From NCBI RefSeq assembly GCF_009741735.1, contig NZ_WHOH01000001.1, positions 868,001-932,000 of the forward strand: a stretch of 64,000 nucleotides of DNA, read 5' to 3'. Each line of letters opens with the position of its first letter. Position 1 is the stretch's first letter. The position numbers and the translations under genes were made by a program. Shown piece after piece: positions 7,918 to 17,283 of this stretch. The stretch is from Lentibacillus sp. JNUCC-1. Lineage in GTDB: Bacteria > Bacillota > Bacilli > Bacillales > Amphibacillaceae. The notes below the pieces were generated by a model that saw nothing but the letters and a program-made list of their open reading frames with translations, had not been told where the DNA came from and did no database searches.

Positions 7918-8964
7918 TTAATCTGGTTTCAGAAAGTATCGATTCCAAATGTCTGGTAAATGGATTGCATCCTCCAACTTCTGCGCCAAATCAAAAGCAA
8001 ACCCACAGTGTTTTATACCTGGCTTCGCGATAATAACCATTCCGCTTGCCAATTCGTTAATTGGTACAGTCATTGCTGTAGTCTGACACATATTAGCTGC
8101 CCTGATCAGACATTTTCCATGATGTTTTGTTATTGCTATGCCTGTATCCCCAAAAAATTGAGGGATCGTTTCTCCATATCCATAAACATCTACTGGTCCC
8201 TCACAGGTCAAAATCATATCTGCTTGCTTTTCTTTAAAGCTCTTGTTTATTGTTTCAATAGCCACACTGCGCTCCTCTATGCCACACATATCCATTTCTT
8301 CAATGATATACGAAGCATTATTAATGGAAGATAGAACATGCATTACTTTTTCATGCATATCCTTTTTATCTGGGGTTGTTACAGAACCTTTTTTGGGAAC
8401 GATGATTTTCAGCTTCTTATCTTCCAATCCACCTATACCGCACCCTATTACAGACTCCATTACATTATTTAATCGGGAAACTTTTTTTCCGATAATACCG
8501 ATACTGGCTTTAAAATGTATCCCATCTGTGGAGGTTTTATGATTTTTTACAAGGAGACCTACACCAGCACCAATCACGGACGGCAGGTGACAGCTTAACG
8601 CTGGACCTAGCACTGATCCTCCTCCATCGGTACCGATTGCAAAGTCATTTATTCCTTTTAGTATATTAATCGGTCCCCCACTGCTGGAACCAGTCATGAC
8701 TCTATAAGTAATCGGGTTAATCAAATCTGTGTCTATTGCTCTCCCTTTATCAGAGCCTTTGTCAATTGTAAGTAAGGCGTATTCAAGGTGTCTTCGGAGG
8801 ATTTCAATAATTTCAGCAGGAATTTGGTCGGTATCCTTAACTCCAAAGTATTGTACATCTTCATTTTTTTCTTTTACTTCATGAAAAACCTTATTATTGA
8901 TCCGAACTACTGATCGTCTAAGCTCTTTTTGCGCCTTTTCGAATCTATCTTGGACACCCATCAT
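7918..8964 (-). CDS. Amidase-signature-like protein embedded in the yhf locus
   Basis: This 348-aa protein has the glycine/serine core of the amidase-signature family: 'TGSSSGGPINILKG' near residues 90-103 and 'IGTDGGGSVLGPALSCHLPSVIG'-type spacing near 109-131, with an upstream Lys in 'TIDKGSDKG' (about 72-80). It is shorter than typical amidases (about 450-500 aa), so peripheral elements are missing. E. coli yhf has no such gene. It is first of the downstream half-operon (amidase, yhfY, yhfU, yhfT), which has its own upstream motif at 9003-9021. It probably hydrolyses an amide in the pathway substrate; this is inferred from context. Confidence 0.7.
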   Translation of the reverse strand: MMGVQDRFEKAQKELRRSVVRINNKVFHEVKEKNEDVQYFGVKDTDQIPAEIIEILRRHLEYALLTIDKGSDKGRAIDTDLINPITYRVMTGSSSGGPINILKGINDFAIGTDGGGSVLGPALSCHLPSVIGAGVGLLVKNHKTSTDGIHFKASIGIIGKKVSRLNNVMESVIGCGIGGLEDKKLKIIVPKKGSVTTPDKKDMHEKVMHVLSSINNASYIIEEMDMCGIEERSVAIETINKSFKEKQADMILTCEGPVDVYGYGETIPQFFGDTGIAITKHHGKCLIRAANMCQTTAMTVPINELASGMVIIAKPGIKHCGFAFDLAQKLEDAIHLPDIWNRYFLKPD

Positions 8965-9002
8965 AGATCATTCCCTTACTGGACCTTTAATTATAATCAC
9001 CG

Positions 9003-9021
9003 TACAAAATATAGTATATTG
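9003..9021 (-). promoter_or_regulatory. Candidate operator shared by the two yhf half-operons
   Basis: On the minus strand this reads CAATATACTATATTTTGTA. At 14429-14447 on the plus strand, upstream of yhfZ, is CAATATACTATTTTTCGTA: 17 of 19 positions agree. Both lie just upstream of the first gene of a yhf transcription unit, so a common regulator (YhfZ is the obvious candidate) is likely. Confidence 0.55.
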
Positions 9022-9068
9022 TAATTATAACGCTTTCATGCTTCGCTTTCAATACGTTTATAGAATAA

Positions 9069-10229
9069 CTAATAAGTGCCTTTCAGTAAATTGCCGGATG
9101 AATCATAAATCCCCATGAGTTTCGGGTTGCTTTCTAAATCCTTGATGAGAGCCACTCGTGAATTTGTTACAAAGATTTGTGTACGAAAGGCGTACAAGGC
9201 CGTCTCCCCCACACTCACCTCACTCGTCTTCAGAGTGCCATAATAATCAATCGCTGATGGATCATTTTCACTTACGGACACTTTTTTTAAATTATTTATG
9301 TCTGTACCGACGAGTGCACTCTGCATTCGAGACCTTGGATAGAATCCTCCGCCAAACGTATATGCATTTTGGTTGTAAACATGAGACACCTCTGACACAT
9401 AAACCATTGCAGGCTTTTCGGGTAATTTCTTTGTTGCGTGTAGTGGTGTTGTGCCCGTCAGAGCATGGCCTGGTTCACCTTGTGTTGCACCCATTTCGTT
9501 TAGTAACTTTAATGTTGCACTTGAGGTTGCACTAGGCATATTCATTTCAATCTGTGTATAACCTTGTTCTTCTAATATTTTTTTAGCTTTCATCATGGAA
9601 TATACATTAGGTGTTGCCTTAGCCTCATAATCTTCAATGAGTAAACAAGGAAAGCTGGTTAGCCCTGAAATTTGAATACCAGGGAGTTCTCCTATTTGGC
9701 TTACTTCCTTACGCAGTGTGTTAATTGTAAAACCACCGGCTTGACCCTCATAAATAAAATCTTCATGATCAGCTATACGTAAGAGAATCTTCTGCTTCAT
9801 GTTCAGCTCCTTGGCTGCGTCACTAATTTGGCGGGCTTTTTCAAAACTAAAAACAGTTACATAATCCGGTGTAAGTTTTAATATAGCTTTAATCATGTGC
9901 TTAGGAATCTGAACAAGGTGCCCGACATGCCCAATTTTAATTCCGTGTTGATGCAGTACAAGTGCTTCCCAAGGGTCCACTGCCACTGCTTTTTCAATCC
10001 CCCCACTTACAATAGCTTTTGCAGCAAGTTCATTTCTGGCAAGTTGTTTAGTCATGAAGAATAACTCTATATTCTCTTTTTTAGCTTCTTGGGCTAAAAT
10101 GGCGGCATTCTCTTCTATGGAATCTAAGTCCAACACATACGTATTTGGAGTAATGATGCCTTGCTGATGTAAGTCAATGGCTGTACTCATAAGTTGTTTA
10201 TTTCTTTCTAGCGTGATATCTAAGAACAT
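9069..10229 (-). CDS. yhfX: YhfX-like PLP-dependent enzyme (alanine racemase fold)
   Basis: This is a 386-aa fold-type III PLP enzyme, matching E. coli YhfX in length. The N-terminus 'YVLDLDSIEENAAIL' leads to 'LFFMTKQLARN' (about residues 55-65), where the Lys is expected to bind PLP. It is annotated in relatives as an amino-acid racemase or decarboxylase-like protein of unknown substrate. It follows yhfW by 13 bases, so the genes are probably co-translated. An AAGGAGA ribosome binding site lies before the ATG. Product and substrate cannot be read from the sequence. Confidence 0.85.
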   Translation of the reverse strand: MFLDITLERNKQLMSTAIDLHQQGIITPNTYVLDLDSIEENAAILAQEAKKENIELFFMTKQLARNELAAKAIVSGGIEKAVAVDPWEALVLHQHGIKIGHVGHLVQIPKHMIKAILKLTPDYVTVFSFEKARQISDAAKELNMKQKILLRIADHEDFIYEGQAGGFTINTLRKEVSQIGELPGIQISGLTSFPCLLIEDYEAKATPNVYSMMKAKKILEEQGYTQIEMNMPSATSSATLKLLNEMGATQGEPGHALTGTTPLHATKKLPEKPAMVYVSEVSHVYNQNAYTFGGGFYPRSRMQSALVGTDINNLKKVSVSENDPSAIDYYGTLKTSEVSVGETALYAFRTQIFVTNSRVALIKDLESNPKLMGIYDSSGNLLKGTY

Positions 10230-10242
10230 AATAGTCTCCTTC

Positions 10243-11457
10243 CTATCTTCTCTTCATAAAAGGAAGAAATGATGACCCATTCTCTGTTTGTTCTAGCCCA
10301 AGATAGCCTGCTCCCGTAGCCGCAATATCAGATAAAGTATCTCTTTCACCAAGATCAACGGATCGGCACTTTTTCTGATAGGCAAGAAGATAGGTCTTTT
10401 CCCTTGTATGCTGATTATGTCCTATAGTCGGATCATTACCATGATCAGCACTCATTATAAGAAGGTCTTGATCCGTCATTTCTTCAAAGATTTGCGGCAA
10501 AAAATTATCAACCAGTTGAATTCGATTGGCATAACGTGCGGAGTCTTGGGCATGTCCTGCTAAATCAGTTTCTTGGACAGTGGCAGCAATAACACCTTTT
10601 TGAACGGATTTCATTTCTTGCAATATATCTTTCATAACATTCTCTGTATCAACACCTGGACGCTTTGTCGCACCTTCACAATATATGACGTCCTGCATCT
10701 TACCAACCAAAGACACTTCCAGTCCTGCCTTTTTTGCTATAGTAGGTAACTGATGTTCAGGTGAAATGCCATATCCTAAATGGCGAACTTGATATCCCTT
10801 TTTGTAAACATTAGATTTAGGAGAGTTTACACCTACCAAGCCGTCTTCCCTTCTCTCAATAGAATTCTTTAAATGGTTCGGTGTCACATTCTCTCCACCA
10901 AGTGCAATAACCCTATTTACTCTTACATTTTTGCGTACGCACTTCCCGATCTTTAAGACGTCATCGAAGGAAATATGGTCAAGTGGTGCACTTACATTGT
11001 AAATTTGCCCGTAATCAGTTTCAATATTGTCAGCGACAATGACAAGGTCATTAACCAATAGATACGGCAGATCATGGTCAGGTATTTTAACATCATAACC
11101 TTCTGCTTCTAGGGCACTTTTGACTTCCATCATGTTTTCAACAAATGGAGCTTGGTATGTTTTCTTAGGTTTGCTGCCCATTATTTCGTTATGACCTTCA
11201 AAGCTGTCCGCCCCTCTATGCATAAGATTCAGTTTTCCAAAGCTTGCCAGCGGTTGAATTTCTTTATTCAAGTTAGGATGCTGCAAAATCTGGTTAATAC
11301 CCAGCTTTTCGAAGTTTGGTATCTCAATCGATGGATTTGAATCAATAACATGATGAAATGTATGAGCACCCACATCTTGAGGGTGATAGTTTTTTGCATC
11401 TGCCATATATCCAACGCCTAGACTATCTAAGATTAATATGATCACTCTTTTGTTCAT
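10243..11457 (-). CDS. yhfW: YhfW-like phosphopentomutase-family protein
   Basis: This 404-aa protein belongs to the alkaline phosphatase/phosphopentomutase superfamily. The metal-binding start 'VIILILDSLGVGYMADA' is at residues 4-20, and the C-terminal 'MSADHGNDPTIGHNQHTRE' motif (about residues 333-351) carries the second set of Asp/His ligands. It probably moves a phosphate within a sugar phosphate, as phosphopentomutases do. The ATG at 11457 is preferred over the TTG three bases upstream, given GGGAGAG at suitable spacing. It lies between yhfS and yhfX. Confidence 0.85.
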   Translation of the reverse strand: MNKRVIILILDSLGVGYMADAKNYHPQDVGAHTFHHVIDSNPSIEIPNFEKLGINQILQHPNLNKEIQPLASFGKLNLMHRGADSFEGHNEIMGSKPKKTYQAPFVENMMEVKSALEAEGYDVKIPDHDLPYLLVNDLVIVADNIETDYGQIYNVSAPLDHISFDDVLKIGKCVRKNVRVNRVIALGGENVTPNHLKNSIERREDGLVGVNSPKSNVYKKGYQVRHLGYGISPEHQLPTIAKKAGLEVSLVGKMQDVIYCEGATKRPGVDTENVMKDILQEMKSVQKGVIAATVQETDLAGHAQDSARYANRIQLVDNFLPQIFEEMTDQDLLIMSADHGNDPTIGHNQHTREKTYLLAYQKKCRSVDLGERDTLSDIAATGAGYLGLEQTENGSSFLPFMKRR

Positions 11458-11475
11458 CAAATTTCTCTCCCTTCT

Positions 11476-12588
11476 TTATTTGGAATGTCTAACACGGTCT
11501 ACACTGTCAGAAAGTATCCGGATCACTGTGTCAGCACCACTTCGCATAGGATTAATTCGAATCATTGTTTTACCTAAACGTGCATCTGAAGCAAGGAAAG
11601 TTCCAGAGACTTTATAAAACATAGGCACAAATTCATATTTGGATTCTGCTCCGACAGGATGAGGCGCTGCTCCAAGTTCATTTGCATAGTGGAGAACATC
11701 TTGAGCAATAGGTTGTTCGAATTCAACTAATAATACTTTTGATTGTGCATTTGCCAGAAATGCCTTTTTTATTCCTTGAACCTCATTCTGATTTAAACGT
11801 CTTACGAGTTCTTCATTGACGTTAGCTTGAATGGCCAGCATGACAGGGGCGTAAATTAGACCTCTCAAAGCTTCTAGTGCTTCATACCCTTGTACCTGAC
11901 TACCACCAGAATAATTAAGCGCTTCAATCTTTTCAATTAAATCAGCACTGCCTAATATAATTCCTACGCCTTCGGGACCTAGTAATTTAAATAGGGAAAA
12001 TGTGGACAAATCTGCTCCTAATTGTGCACCAATGTAATTCGTTTTCATAGCAGCGTAATTGTCATCCGTAATCGTTTTTAAATGGGGGCTTGTTGCTTTG
12101 ATCAGCTTTATAACGTCACGTAATTCATAATAGTCGTCTATTTGTTGACGTGTATGCTGAATTAATGCTCCTTTTAGCTCCGGATGCTTTGAGATAACCT
12201 TTTTCACAGCCTCCTGATCATTAAAATCAGCAAAGATTGGAATGATGCCCATATGATCCAGTGTTGTTTTACTCGTTGGGTATATCGGAGCATCATGGAG
12301 AAGGATTTTATCATTTGGTTTTAGAAAACTCATGAAGCCGTACCTTAAAGCACCGGTTCCTGCTCCCCGAACAAGTTTAGCTTTTTCAACCCCAAAGAAT
12401 TCAGCAAGCACTTCTTCAACCTTTTTGGTGTAATTCGGTTTATTTTGCCCCTTTACGACTCCCAAATCCCCTAGCGATAGAATGTCATCCCCTCGAAAAT
12501 GTTTTGTAATGGTGTCAATCAACCGAAATTGATCGTTCTGAGCTTGGTCTAATGTGAGACTTTTCAATGGTGAAGTTTCCATTGTCAT
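11476..12588 (-). CDS. yhfS: YhfS-like PLP-dependent aminotransferase-fold enzyme
   Basis: This 370-aa protein is a fold-type I PLP enzyme like E. coli YhfS. Evidence is 'RGAGTGALRYGF' (PLP phosphate site, about residues 79-90), 'TDDNYAAMKT' (Asp facing the PLP pyridine), and 'STFSLFKLLGPEGVG' (about 195-209) with the expected Schiff-base Lys. It is likely an aminotransferase or lyase of the pathway. Its ATG lies two bases after the TGA that ends php once the php frameshift is corrected, showing tight coupling. Confidence 0.84.
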   Translation of the reverse strand: MTMETSPLKSLTLDQAQNDQFRLIDTITKHFRGDDILSLGDLGVVKGQNKPNYTKKVEEVLAEFFGVEKAKLVRGAGTGALRYGFMSFLKPNDKILLHDAPIYPTSKTTLDHMGIIPIFADFNDQEAVKKVISKHPELKGALIQHTRQQIDDYYELRDVIKLIKATSPHLKTITDDNYAAMKTNYIGAQLGADLSTFSLFKLLGPEGVGIILGSADLIEKIEALNYSGGSQVQGYEALEALRGLIYAPVMLAIQANVNEELVRRLNQNEVQGIKKAFLANAQSKVLLVEFEQPIAQDVLHYANELGAAPHPVGAESKYEFVPMFYKVSGTFLASDARLGKTMIRINPMRSGADTVIRILSDSVDRVRHSK

Positions 12589-12589
12589 G

Positions 12590-13464
12590 TCACCCTTTCA
12601 TAAATGCGATTGGGTTTTTAACGAGCATTTTATCAATCGACTCGCTAGTAATTCCATTTTGCTCTAAAAGTGGTATAAACGTATCTAAAAGGTAGGCGTA
12701 ACCTAACCCCCTTGATATTCTAGATGAGACTTCCTTGTTATATCCATGGATAATAACACTTGATCCATATACCCTTTTCTTTGTATTTCTTTAAGTATAT
12801 CGGCACGAACTTGGTCTGGCATATAATTTTCTTTTCCGATGGTGTCGAATTCAACAAACGCTCCCTCTTTCAACACATGAAGGATATAATCAGCATCTCC
12901 GGTTAAATCGAGGTGGCCAATAATAACACGGTTCAAATCGACTTCATTATTTTTAAAAAACGCAACCTGCTCATGCCCAAGCGTACCTAATGTAGTATGA
13001 GTCGTGATCGGGGCACCTGTTTCTTTATGCGCAATCACAACTGCATCAAATACTTTCTTCTCCGTATCCGTCCATTCGTTGTAGCTAGTGCCAATCTCAC
13101 CAATGATACTTGCTTTTACATTTGTGCCTTTAATACCCGCGGTTATTTCTTTAATCATTCTGTCTGCAAGTTGTTCTTTCGTTTCCCTAAATACTTGTAT
13201 CGGGTAAAACTTTTCTTGATAATAGCCTGTTGCATGGACAATATTAATTCCTGTCTCTTCTGCAACACGTTCAACATATGGGATATTTCTCCCCATACCA
13301 AAATTCGTGACATCTACAATGTTTCGAACTCCTTTTTTATAAAGTTTTTTGTACTCCTTAACTGTTTCTTCATACGCATCTAATTGGCAATCTTCATTAT
13401 TTTTTACCTCTGACAGATTAATCGTTGTGTGTTCATGCATATAGGTCATTCCGTTAACGAGCAT
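12590..13464 (-). pseudogene. php: php (yhfV), phosphotriesterase-homology protein, frameshifted near its 3' end
   Basis: A metal-dependent hydrolase of the phosphotriesterase family. All ligands are visible: HEH in 'MTYMHEHTTI', Glu in 'IGEIGTSYNEW', His in 'PITTHTTLG', His in 'IIGHLDLTG', and Asp in 'LLSMDITRKSHL'. The open frame stops at 12703 soon after 'SHLEYQGG'. One extra G in the G5 run (12707-12711) would continue in frame as LGYAYLLDTFIPLLEQNG to a TGA at 12590, two bases before yhfS, which matches the E. coli C-terminus. The start at 13464 (ATG) has AAAGGAAG nine bases away. Loss of about 39 residues may be real or a base-calling error. Confidence 0.82.
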
Positions 13465-13485
13465 CGCCTTCACCTTCCTTTAAGG

Positions 13486-14411
13486 TTAATATCTTGGCAT
13501 TTTCGAACCTTTTTCAACTTGTGCCTGAATGCTTAAAATTTGTTTTATATCAACTGAACCCCATTTTCTGCTAATTTCTTCCTCCCGATCTGCATCAATC
13601 ATAATAACGGCCTCCGAAGTCTCTTTTGATATTTCTTTCGCTTTTTCAGATTGAAAATCAGCTGATTTGAATGTTTGTATGATACGTCTATCATCTGTAT
13701 TCCAAACTGCAACATCTATTTGCTTGGTATGCAGCATTTCAAACAACTGCATATAATTGATATGTTTGAAATCTGGTTCCAGGCCCTCGAATTCACTGAA
13801 AGTTAATTCCATCTGGTCAGGGGAGTCCATATCTACCCCAACGCGCATTCCTTTTCGTAACGAAGGTTCTTCAGGGTTGGCAAAGAAAATTCTGTGAGCC
13901 GATACATAACTGCCATTTCCTAGCTCCTTCATCACCTTTACGTTATGATACTTTGAAAGACTATTATAAGCCGTCATTTTAGAAACAATCGTAAAGTCAC
14001 TCCGCTTTGTACGAACCGCTTCAACCCGGTTCATCCCTCCCCTCATATAGGAGAGACCAACCTTTTTACCTGCTTTTTGGAAAGCTTCCACAATTCCTGT
14101 AGCAAGCCCCTCATACTTCCGGGAATATGGAAGTGGCATCGTACCAATTAAAGGAGAGATACCGGCAATTTCTTGCAGCAATTGAATGTCCTTGTCTACA
14201 AGATATGTACCCAGATGTCCTCTTGGTTCCAAGCGTATGGCTTTTAACTCTTCTAGTAACTTCAATGCGATTTGAACTGTCCCCGGCCTATCCCAAGCCT
14301 CTCGCTATAGTCTGAAACGCGAGGAATCTTCTTTCCAATATCCAAATCTAATATTTCTATGGCAATATTCTTGGCAGTTAAACCGTTTTTAGAATATAGT
14401 TTTTCCCACAT
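13486..14411 (-). pseudogene. yhfZ: yhfZ, GntR-like winged-helix regulator, frameshifted after the HTH
   Basis: The likely regulator of the yhf locus. The long open part (13486-14265) is the C-terminal ligand-binding domain with solute-binding-like folds. Upstream on the same strand, ATG at 14411 (ribosome binding site AGAGGTGT) opens MWEKLYSKNGLTAKNIAIEI and then a helix-turn-helix (VSDYSERLGIGRG). The frames join as 'GRGTVQIALKLLEEL' if one base is added to the C4 run at 14281-14284. The repaired product is about 308 aa, like E. coli YhfZ (about 300). Without the repair the DNA-binding domain is cut off. An inverted repeat lies just upstream. Confidence 0.8.
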
Positions 14412-14428
14412 AAACTACACCTCTTATC

Positions 14429-14470
14429 CAATATACTATTTTTCGTATATTAATAGTATAAGCGTTTACA
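14429..14470. promoter_or_regulatory. yhf operon control region: inverted repeat, shared motif and cre-like site
   Basis: TATACTATT (14432-14440) and its exact complement (14452-14460) are separated by 11 bases. The left arm lies in the 19-base motif shared with 9003-9021. Next to it, 14457-14470 reads on the minus strand TGTAAACGCTTATA, one mismatch from the Bacillus CcpA cre consensus. The region lies just upstream of yhfZ. Autoregulation by YhfZ plus catabolite control is a reasonable inference. Confidence 0.5.
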
Positions 14471-14784
14471 TTGTGGAAATCAAACATGTCGATCAATGTA
14501 CGGTATACTGTATACTCAGTGTAACTCTTCCCTTATAAAAATGCAAGGCGGATTTAACTTTGTTTGATTATTTACCGATGCAATCTCTGCTGACTTTTAA
14601 TAGTTCTTGCATACTCTGAAAGGCTATATAACCAAACCGATATCTGTCCAAATTCTAACGAGTCACCTAAAAGTCACTCATTTCCACAGTCCACCATCTT
14701 CCCAAAGCAAAAATAATTTCATTGGTTTTTTAAAGTAAATATGTTAATATAAATATAAGTTAATAAATTCGGACCGAGAAATGG

Positions 14785-14838
14785 AGAGCCGCAAACGCTT
14801 ATGCAATTTTGCATAAGTGCTTTGGCGGCTCTTTTTTT
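14785..14838 (+). terminator. glpD leader terminator, probable GlpP antitermination target
   Basis: AGAGCCGC (14785-14792) pairs with GCGGCTCT (14825-14832). An inner stem CTTATGC/GCATAAG strengthens it, and seven T residues follow. It lies about 45 bases before the glpD start. In Bacillus, glpD transcription ends at such a leader hairpin unless GlpP with glycerol-3-phosphate is bound. A glpP gene lies directly downstream of glpD here. The preceding ACCGAGAAATGGAGAG segment would be the part GlpP contacts (inferred from the B. subtilis system). Confidence 0.8.
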
Positions 14839-14884
14839 GTTCGCCGACCAGTTACACTGGAGTACTTATAAAGGAGATAAAGCC

Positions 14885-16462
14885 ATGGTTGAATTTTCTA
14901 GTTATAAGAGAAACACAATTATTGAAGCCATTAAACAAGAAAATCTGGACATTTTAGTAGTTGGTGGAGGAATAACCGGAGCGGGGATCGCATTGGATGC
15001 CACTACTAGAGGGTTGAACGTCGCAGTCATCGAGATGCAAGACTTTGCAGCAGGCACTTCAAGTAAATCTACCAAACTCGTTCATGGGGGACTGCGTTAT
15101 CTACAGCAATTTGAAATTAAACTAGTAGCTGAAGTAGGTAAAGAAAGAGCAATTGTGTATGAAAATGGACCCCATGTTACCAAACCCGAATGGATGATGC
15201 TTCCCTTTCACAAAGGCGGAAACTTCGGGCCACTCAGTACTAGTGTTGGATTGAAGGTGTATGATTTTCTGGCAGGTGTAAAAAAAGGCGAAAGACGTCA
15301 AATGCTAAATCCTAAAGAAGCGATAAACAAAGAGCCGCTCATTAACCAAAACGACCTTAAAGGGGCAGGATACTATGTTGAATATAAAACAGACGATGCC
15401 CGATTAACCATAGAGGTTTTGAAAAAAGCAATTGAACAAGGGGCACATGCTGTTAATTACATGAAAGCGGTGAACCTTCTATATGATGAGTCCGGTAAAG
15501 TATGCGGGATCAAAACGCACGATGAGATTAGCGGTGAACTGCATGAGATTCACGCAAAAAAAATTGTCAGTGCCACAGGTCCATGGCTCGATGAATTACG
15601 TGAAATTGATCACTCCAAAAAGGGCAAAACTCTTCATCTTACTAAAGGAGTTCACCTTGTCTTTAGCCAGAAGGACTTCCCTTTAAAACAAGCGATTTAT
15701 TTTGACAGCCCTGATGGCCGCATGATTTTTGCCATTCCTCGGCAGAAAAAAGTTTACGTCGGCACCACAGACACCTATTATAAGGCTGATGTAATCGATC
15801 CTAAAACAACTGTTGAAGACCGCGATTATGTGATCAATACCATTAACAGCATGTTCCCGTCTTTGAGAATAAATAAAGATCATGTTGAATCGAGTTGGGC
15901 AGGCGTTCGCGCTTTATTCTCTGATGGTAATGACGAAAAGCCGGGTGAAATATCAAGAAAAGATGAGATATTCATTTCCGAATCAGGCCTGATTTCAATG
16001 GCAGGCGGCAAATTGACCGGATATCGGAAAATGGCTGAGGAAGCTGTGAATACCGTGCTTAAGGAACTGAAACACGAAGACTTACTATATGATGCCCCTT
16101 CACAAACACGGCATCTGCCTATATCCGGCGGAGACGTCGGAGGCTCTGAAGGGTTTAAGATATTCAAGCAGGAGAAGTTAAAAGAAGGAATGGATCTTGG
16201 TCTTTCTAAAGACACAGTTACGAGACTCATTGATCTATACGGCAGTAATATCTCAATACTTTTTAATATCTATCAAGAAAGCATAGAGAACGAGGCGGAC
16301 ATAGACCCGCTTGTGCTGGCTGAATTGAAGTACGGTTTAAACTATGAGCTTGTCTATAAACCCGTAGATTTCTTTGTCCGGAGAACAAGTGCATTGTTTT
16401 TTGATATTGATTGGGTGAAACAGCACAAACAAGCCGTGATAAATTATATGGCCTATCACTAA
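14885..16462 (+). CDS. glpD: Aerobic glycerol-3-phosphate dehydrogenase, 3' end frameshifted
   Basis: This FAD enzyme at the membrane oxidises glycerol-3-phosphate to dihydroxyacetone phosphate and passes electrons to menaquinone. FAD-binding 'ILVVGGGITGAGIALDA' is near residues 20-36, and 'SSKSTKLVHGGLRYLQQFE' follows near 62-80. ATG at 14885 is chosen because AAGGAGAT lies just upstream; an upstream ATG at 14801 is inside the leader hairpin. The frame ends at 16462 after MAYH. With one more base near 16452 it would run on as LSLKWTDDQKEQYTEELD to a TAA at 16539, giving about 551 aa as in B. subtilis. So the last 25 residues are lost or miscalled; the catalytic core is whole. Confidence 0.9.
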   Translation: MVEFSSYKRNTIIEAIKQENLDILVVGGGITGAGIALDATTRGLNVAVIEMQDFAAGTSSKSTKLVHGGLRYLQQFEIKLVAEVGKERAIVYENGPHVTKPEWMMLPFHKGGNFGPLSTSVGLKVYDFLAGVKKGERRQMLNPKEAINKEPLINQNDLKGAGYYVEYKTDDARLTIEVLKKAIEQGAHAVNYMKAVNLLYDESGKVCGIKTHDEISGELHEIHAKKIVSATGPWLDELREIDHSKKGKTLHLTKGVHLVFSQKDFPLKQAIYFDSPDGRMIFAIPRQKKVYVGTTDTYYKADVIDPKTTVEDRDYVINTINSMFPSLRINKDHVESSWAGVRALFSDGNDEKPGEISRKDEIFISESGLISMAGGKLTGYRKMAEEAVNTVLKELKHEDLLYDAPSQTRHLPISGGDVGGSEGFKIFKQEKLKEGMDLGLSKDTVTRLIDLYGSNISILFNIYQESIENEADIDPLVLAELKYGLNYELVYKPVDFFVRRTSALFFDIDWVKQHKQAVINYMAYH

Positions 16463-16556
16463 AATGGACCGACGATCAAAAAGAACAGTATACAGAAGAA
16501 CTCGATGTGGCTATTAAAGAAGCAGAGTTAGATACTTAATTCTTGATTTCAACAAT

Positions 16557-16602
16557 AAAAACCACAGGGATCACCTATTTGGTAATATCCTGTGGTTTTT
16601 TA
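16557..16602 (+). terminator. glpD terminator
   Basis: AAAACCACAGG pairs with CCTGTGGTTTT around a loop of about 20 bases and is followed by a T-tract. It comes just after the repaired glpD stop at 16539, which supports that stop as the true end of the gene. Confidence 0.75.
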
Positions 16603-16714
16603 GTGTGCCAAAACAAGTAATTACCGCCATAAATCTCCATCCCGATTACAATATTCAAATTGTGGATATTTTTATGATACAATATACATAATTCCATTAA
16701 TAAGGAGAATAAAA

Positions 16715-17281
16715 ATGCCGAGCATTGTAGATATGGTTCAATCCCAAATAATTGCGTCTGTTAAAAAAGAATCTGATATTGAGAAAGCAAACAATTCCAG
16801 TGCAAATATAACATTTTTGCTAACAGGGAACTTGCAAACTACGAAAGAATATATTGATAGGTTAAAAGCTGCAAACAAAGTAACATTTGTACATATAGAC
16901 TTCATTGAAGGGCTATCAAATTCACATAGTGCCATCAAGTATATTGCTGATTATTGGAAACCTGATGGCATTATAACAACTAAAAGTAATTTAATTAAAT
17001 ATGCCAACGAAGAAGGCTTAAAAACGATTCAACGCATCTTTTTGATAGATCATAATGCAATAAAAAGAGGTATAGATATATCCCACTCTTGCAAACCACA
17101 TGCCATAGAAGTCCTGCCTGGTATCATGCCGAGTGTTATTGATGAACTAACAAAATCAACCCACCTGCCGATCATAGCTGGTGGGTTGATAAAAAACAAA
17201 CAAGAAATATTGGAGGGCTTAAAAGCGGGGGCTTTGGCCATTTCATCCGGTAATTCTAAGTTATGGAATATGGATATCTAG
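16715..17281 (+). CDS. glpP: Glycerol-3-phosphate-responsive antiterminator GlpP
   Basis: This RNA-binding antiterminator (188 aa) binds glycerol-3-phosphate and lets RNA polymerase pass the glpD leader hairpin. The family's TIM-barrel-like marks are visible: 'VHIDFIEGLSNSHSAIKYI' near residues 68-86, 'PDGIITTKSNLI' near 91-102, 'AIEVLPGIMPSVI' near 138-150 and 'LPIIAGGLIKNKQEI' near 157-171. Length equals B. subtilis GlpP. It has its own extended -10 (TG-A-TACAAT, 16675-16683) and an AAGGAG ribosome binding site. Its position downstream of glpD is unusual compared with B. subtilis, where it heads the glp cluster. Confidence 0.93.
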   Translation: MPSIVDMVQSQIIASVKKESDIEKANNSSANITFLLTGNLQTTKEYIDRLKAANKVTFVHIDFIEGLSNSHSAIKYIADYWKPDGIITTKSNLIKYANEEGLKTIQRIFLIDHNAIKRGIDISHSCKPHAIEVLPGIMPSVIDELTKSTHLPIIAGGLIKNKQEILEGLKAGALAISSGNSKLWNMDI

Positions 17282-17283
17282 TG

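Noticed and set aside
12590..14411. Programmed ribosomal frameshifting in php and yhfZ
   Set aside because: No stem-loop or internal Shine-Dalgarno suited to slippage was evident, and four unrelated genes in the window show the same kind of one-base loss. A common technical or mutational cause is simpler.
14801..14884. Longer glpD start at 14801
   Set aside because: It lies inside the leader terminator hairpin and would add 28 residues not seen in GlpD; the ATG at 14885 has a proper ribosome binding site.
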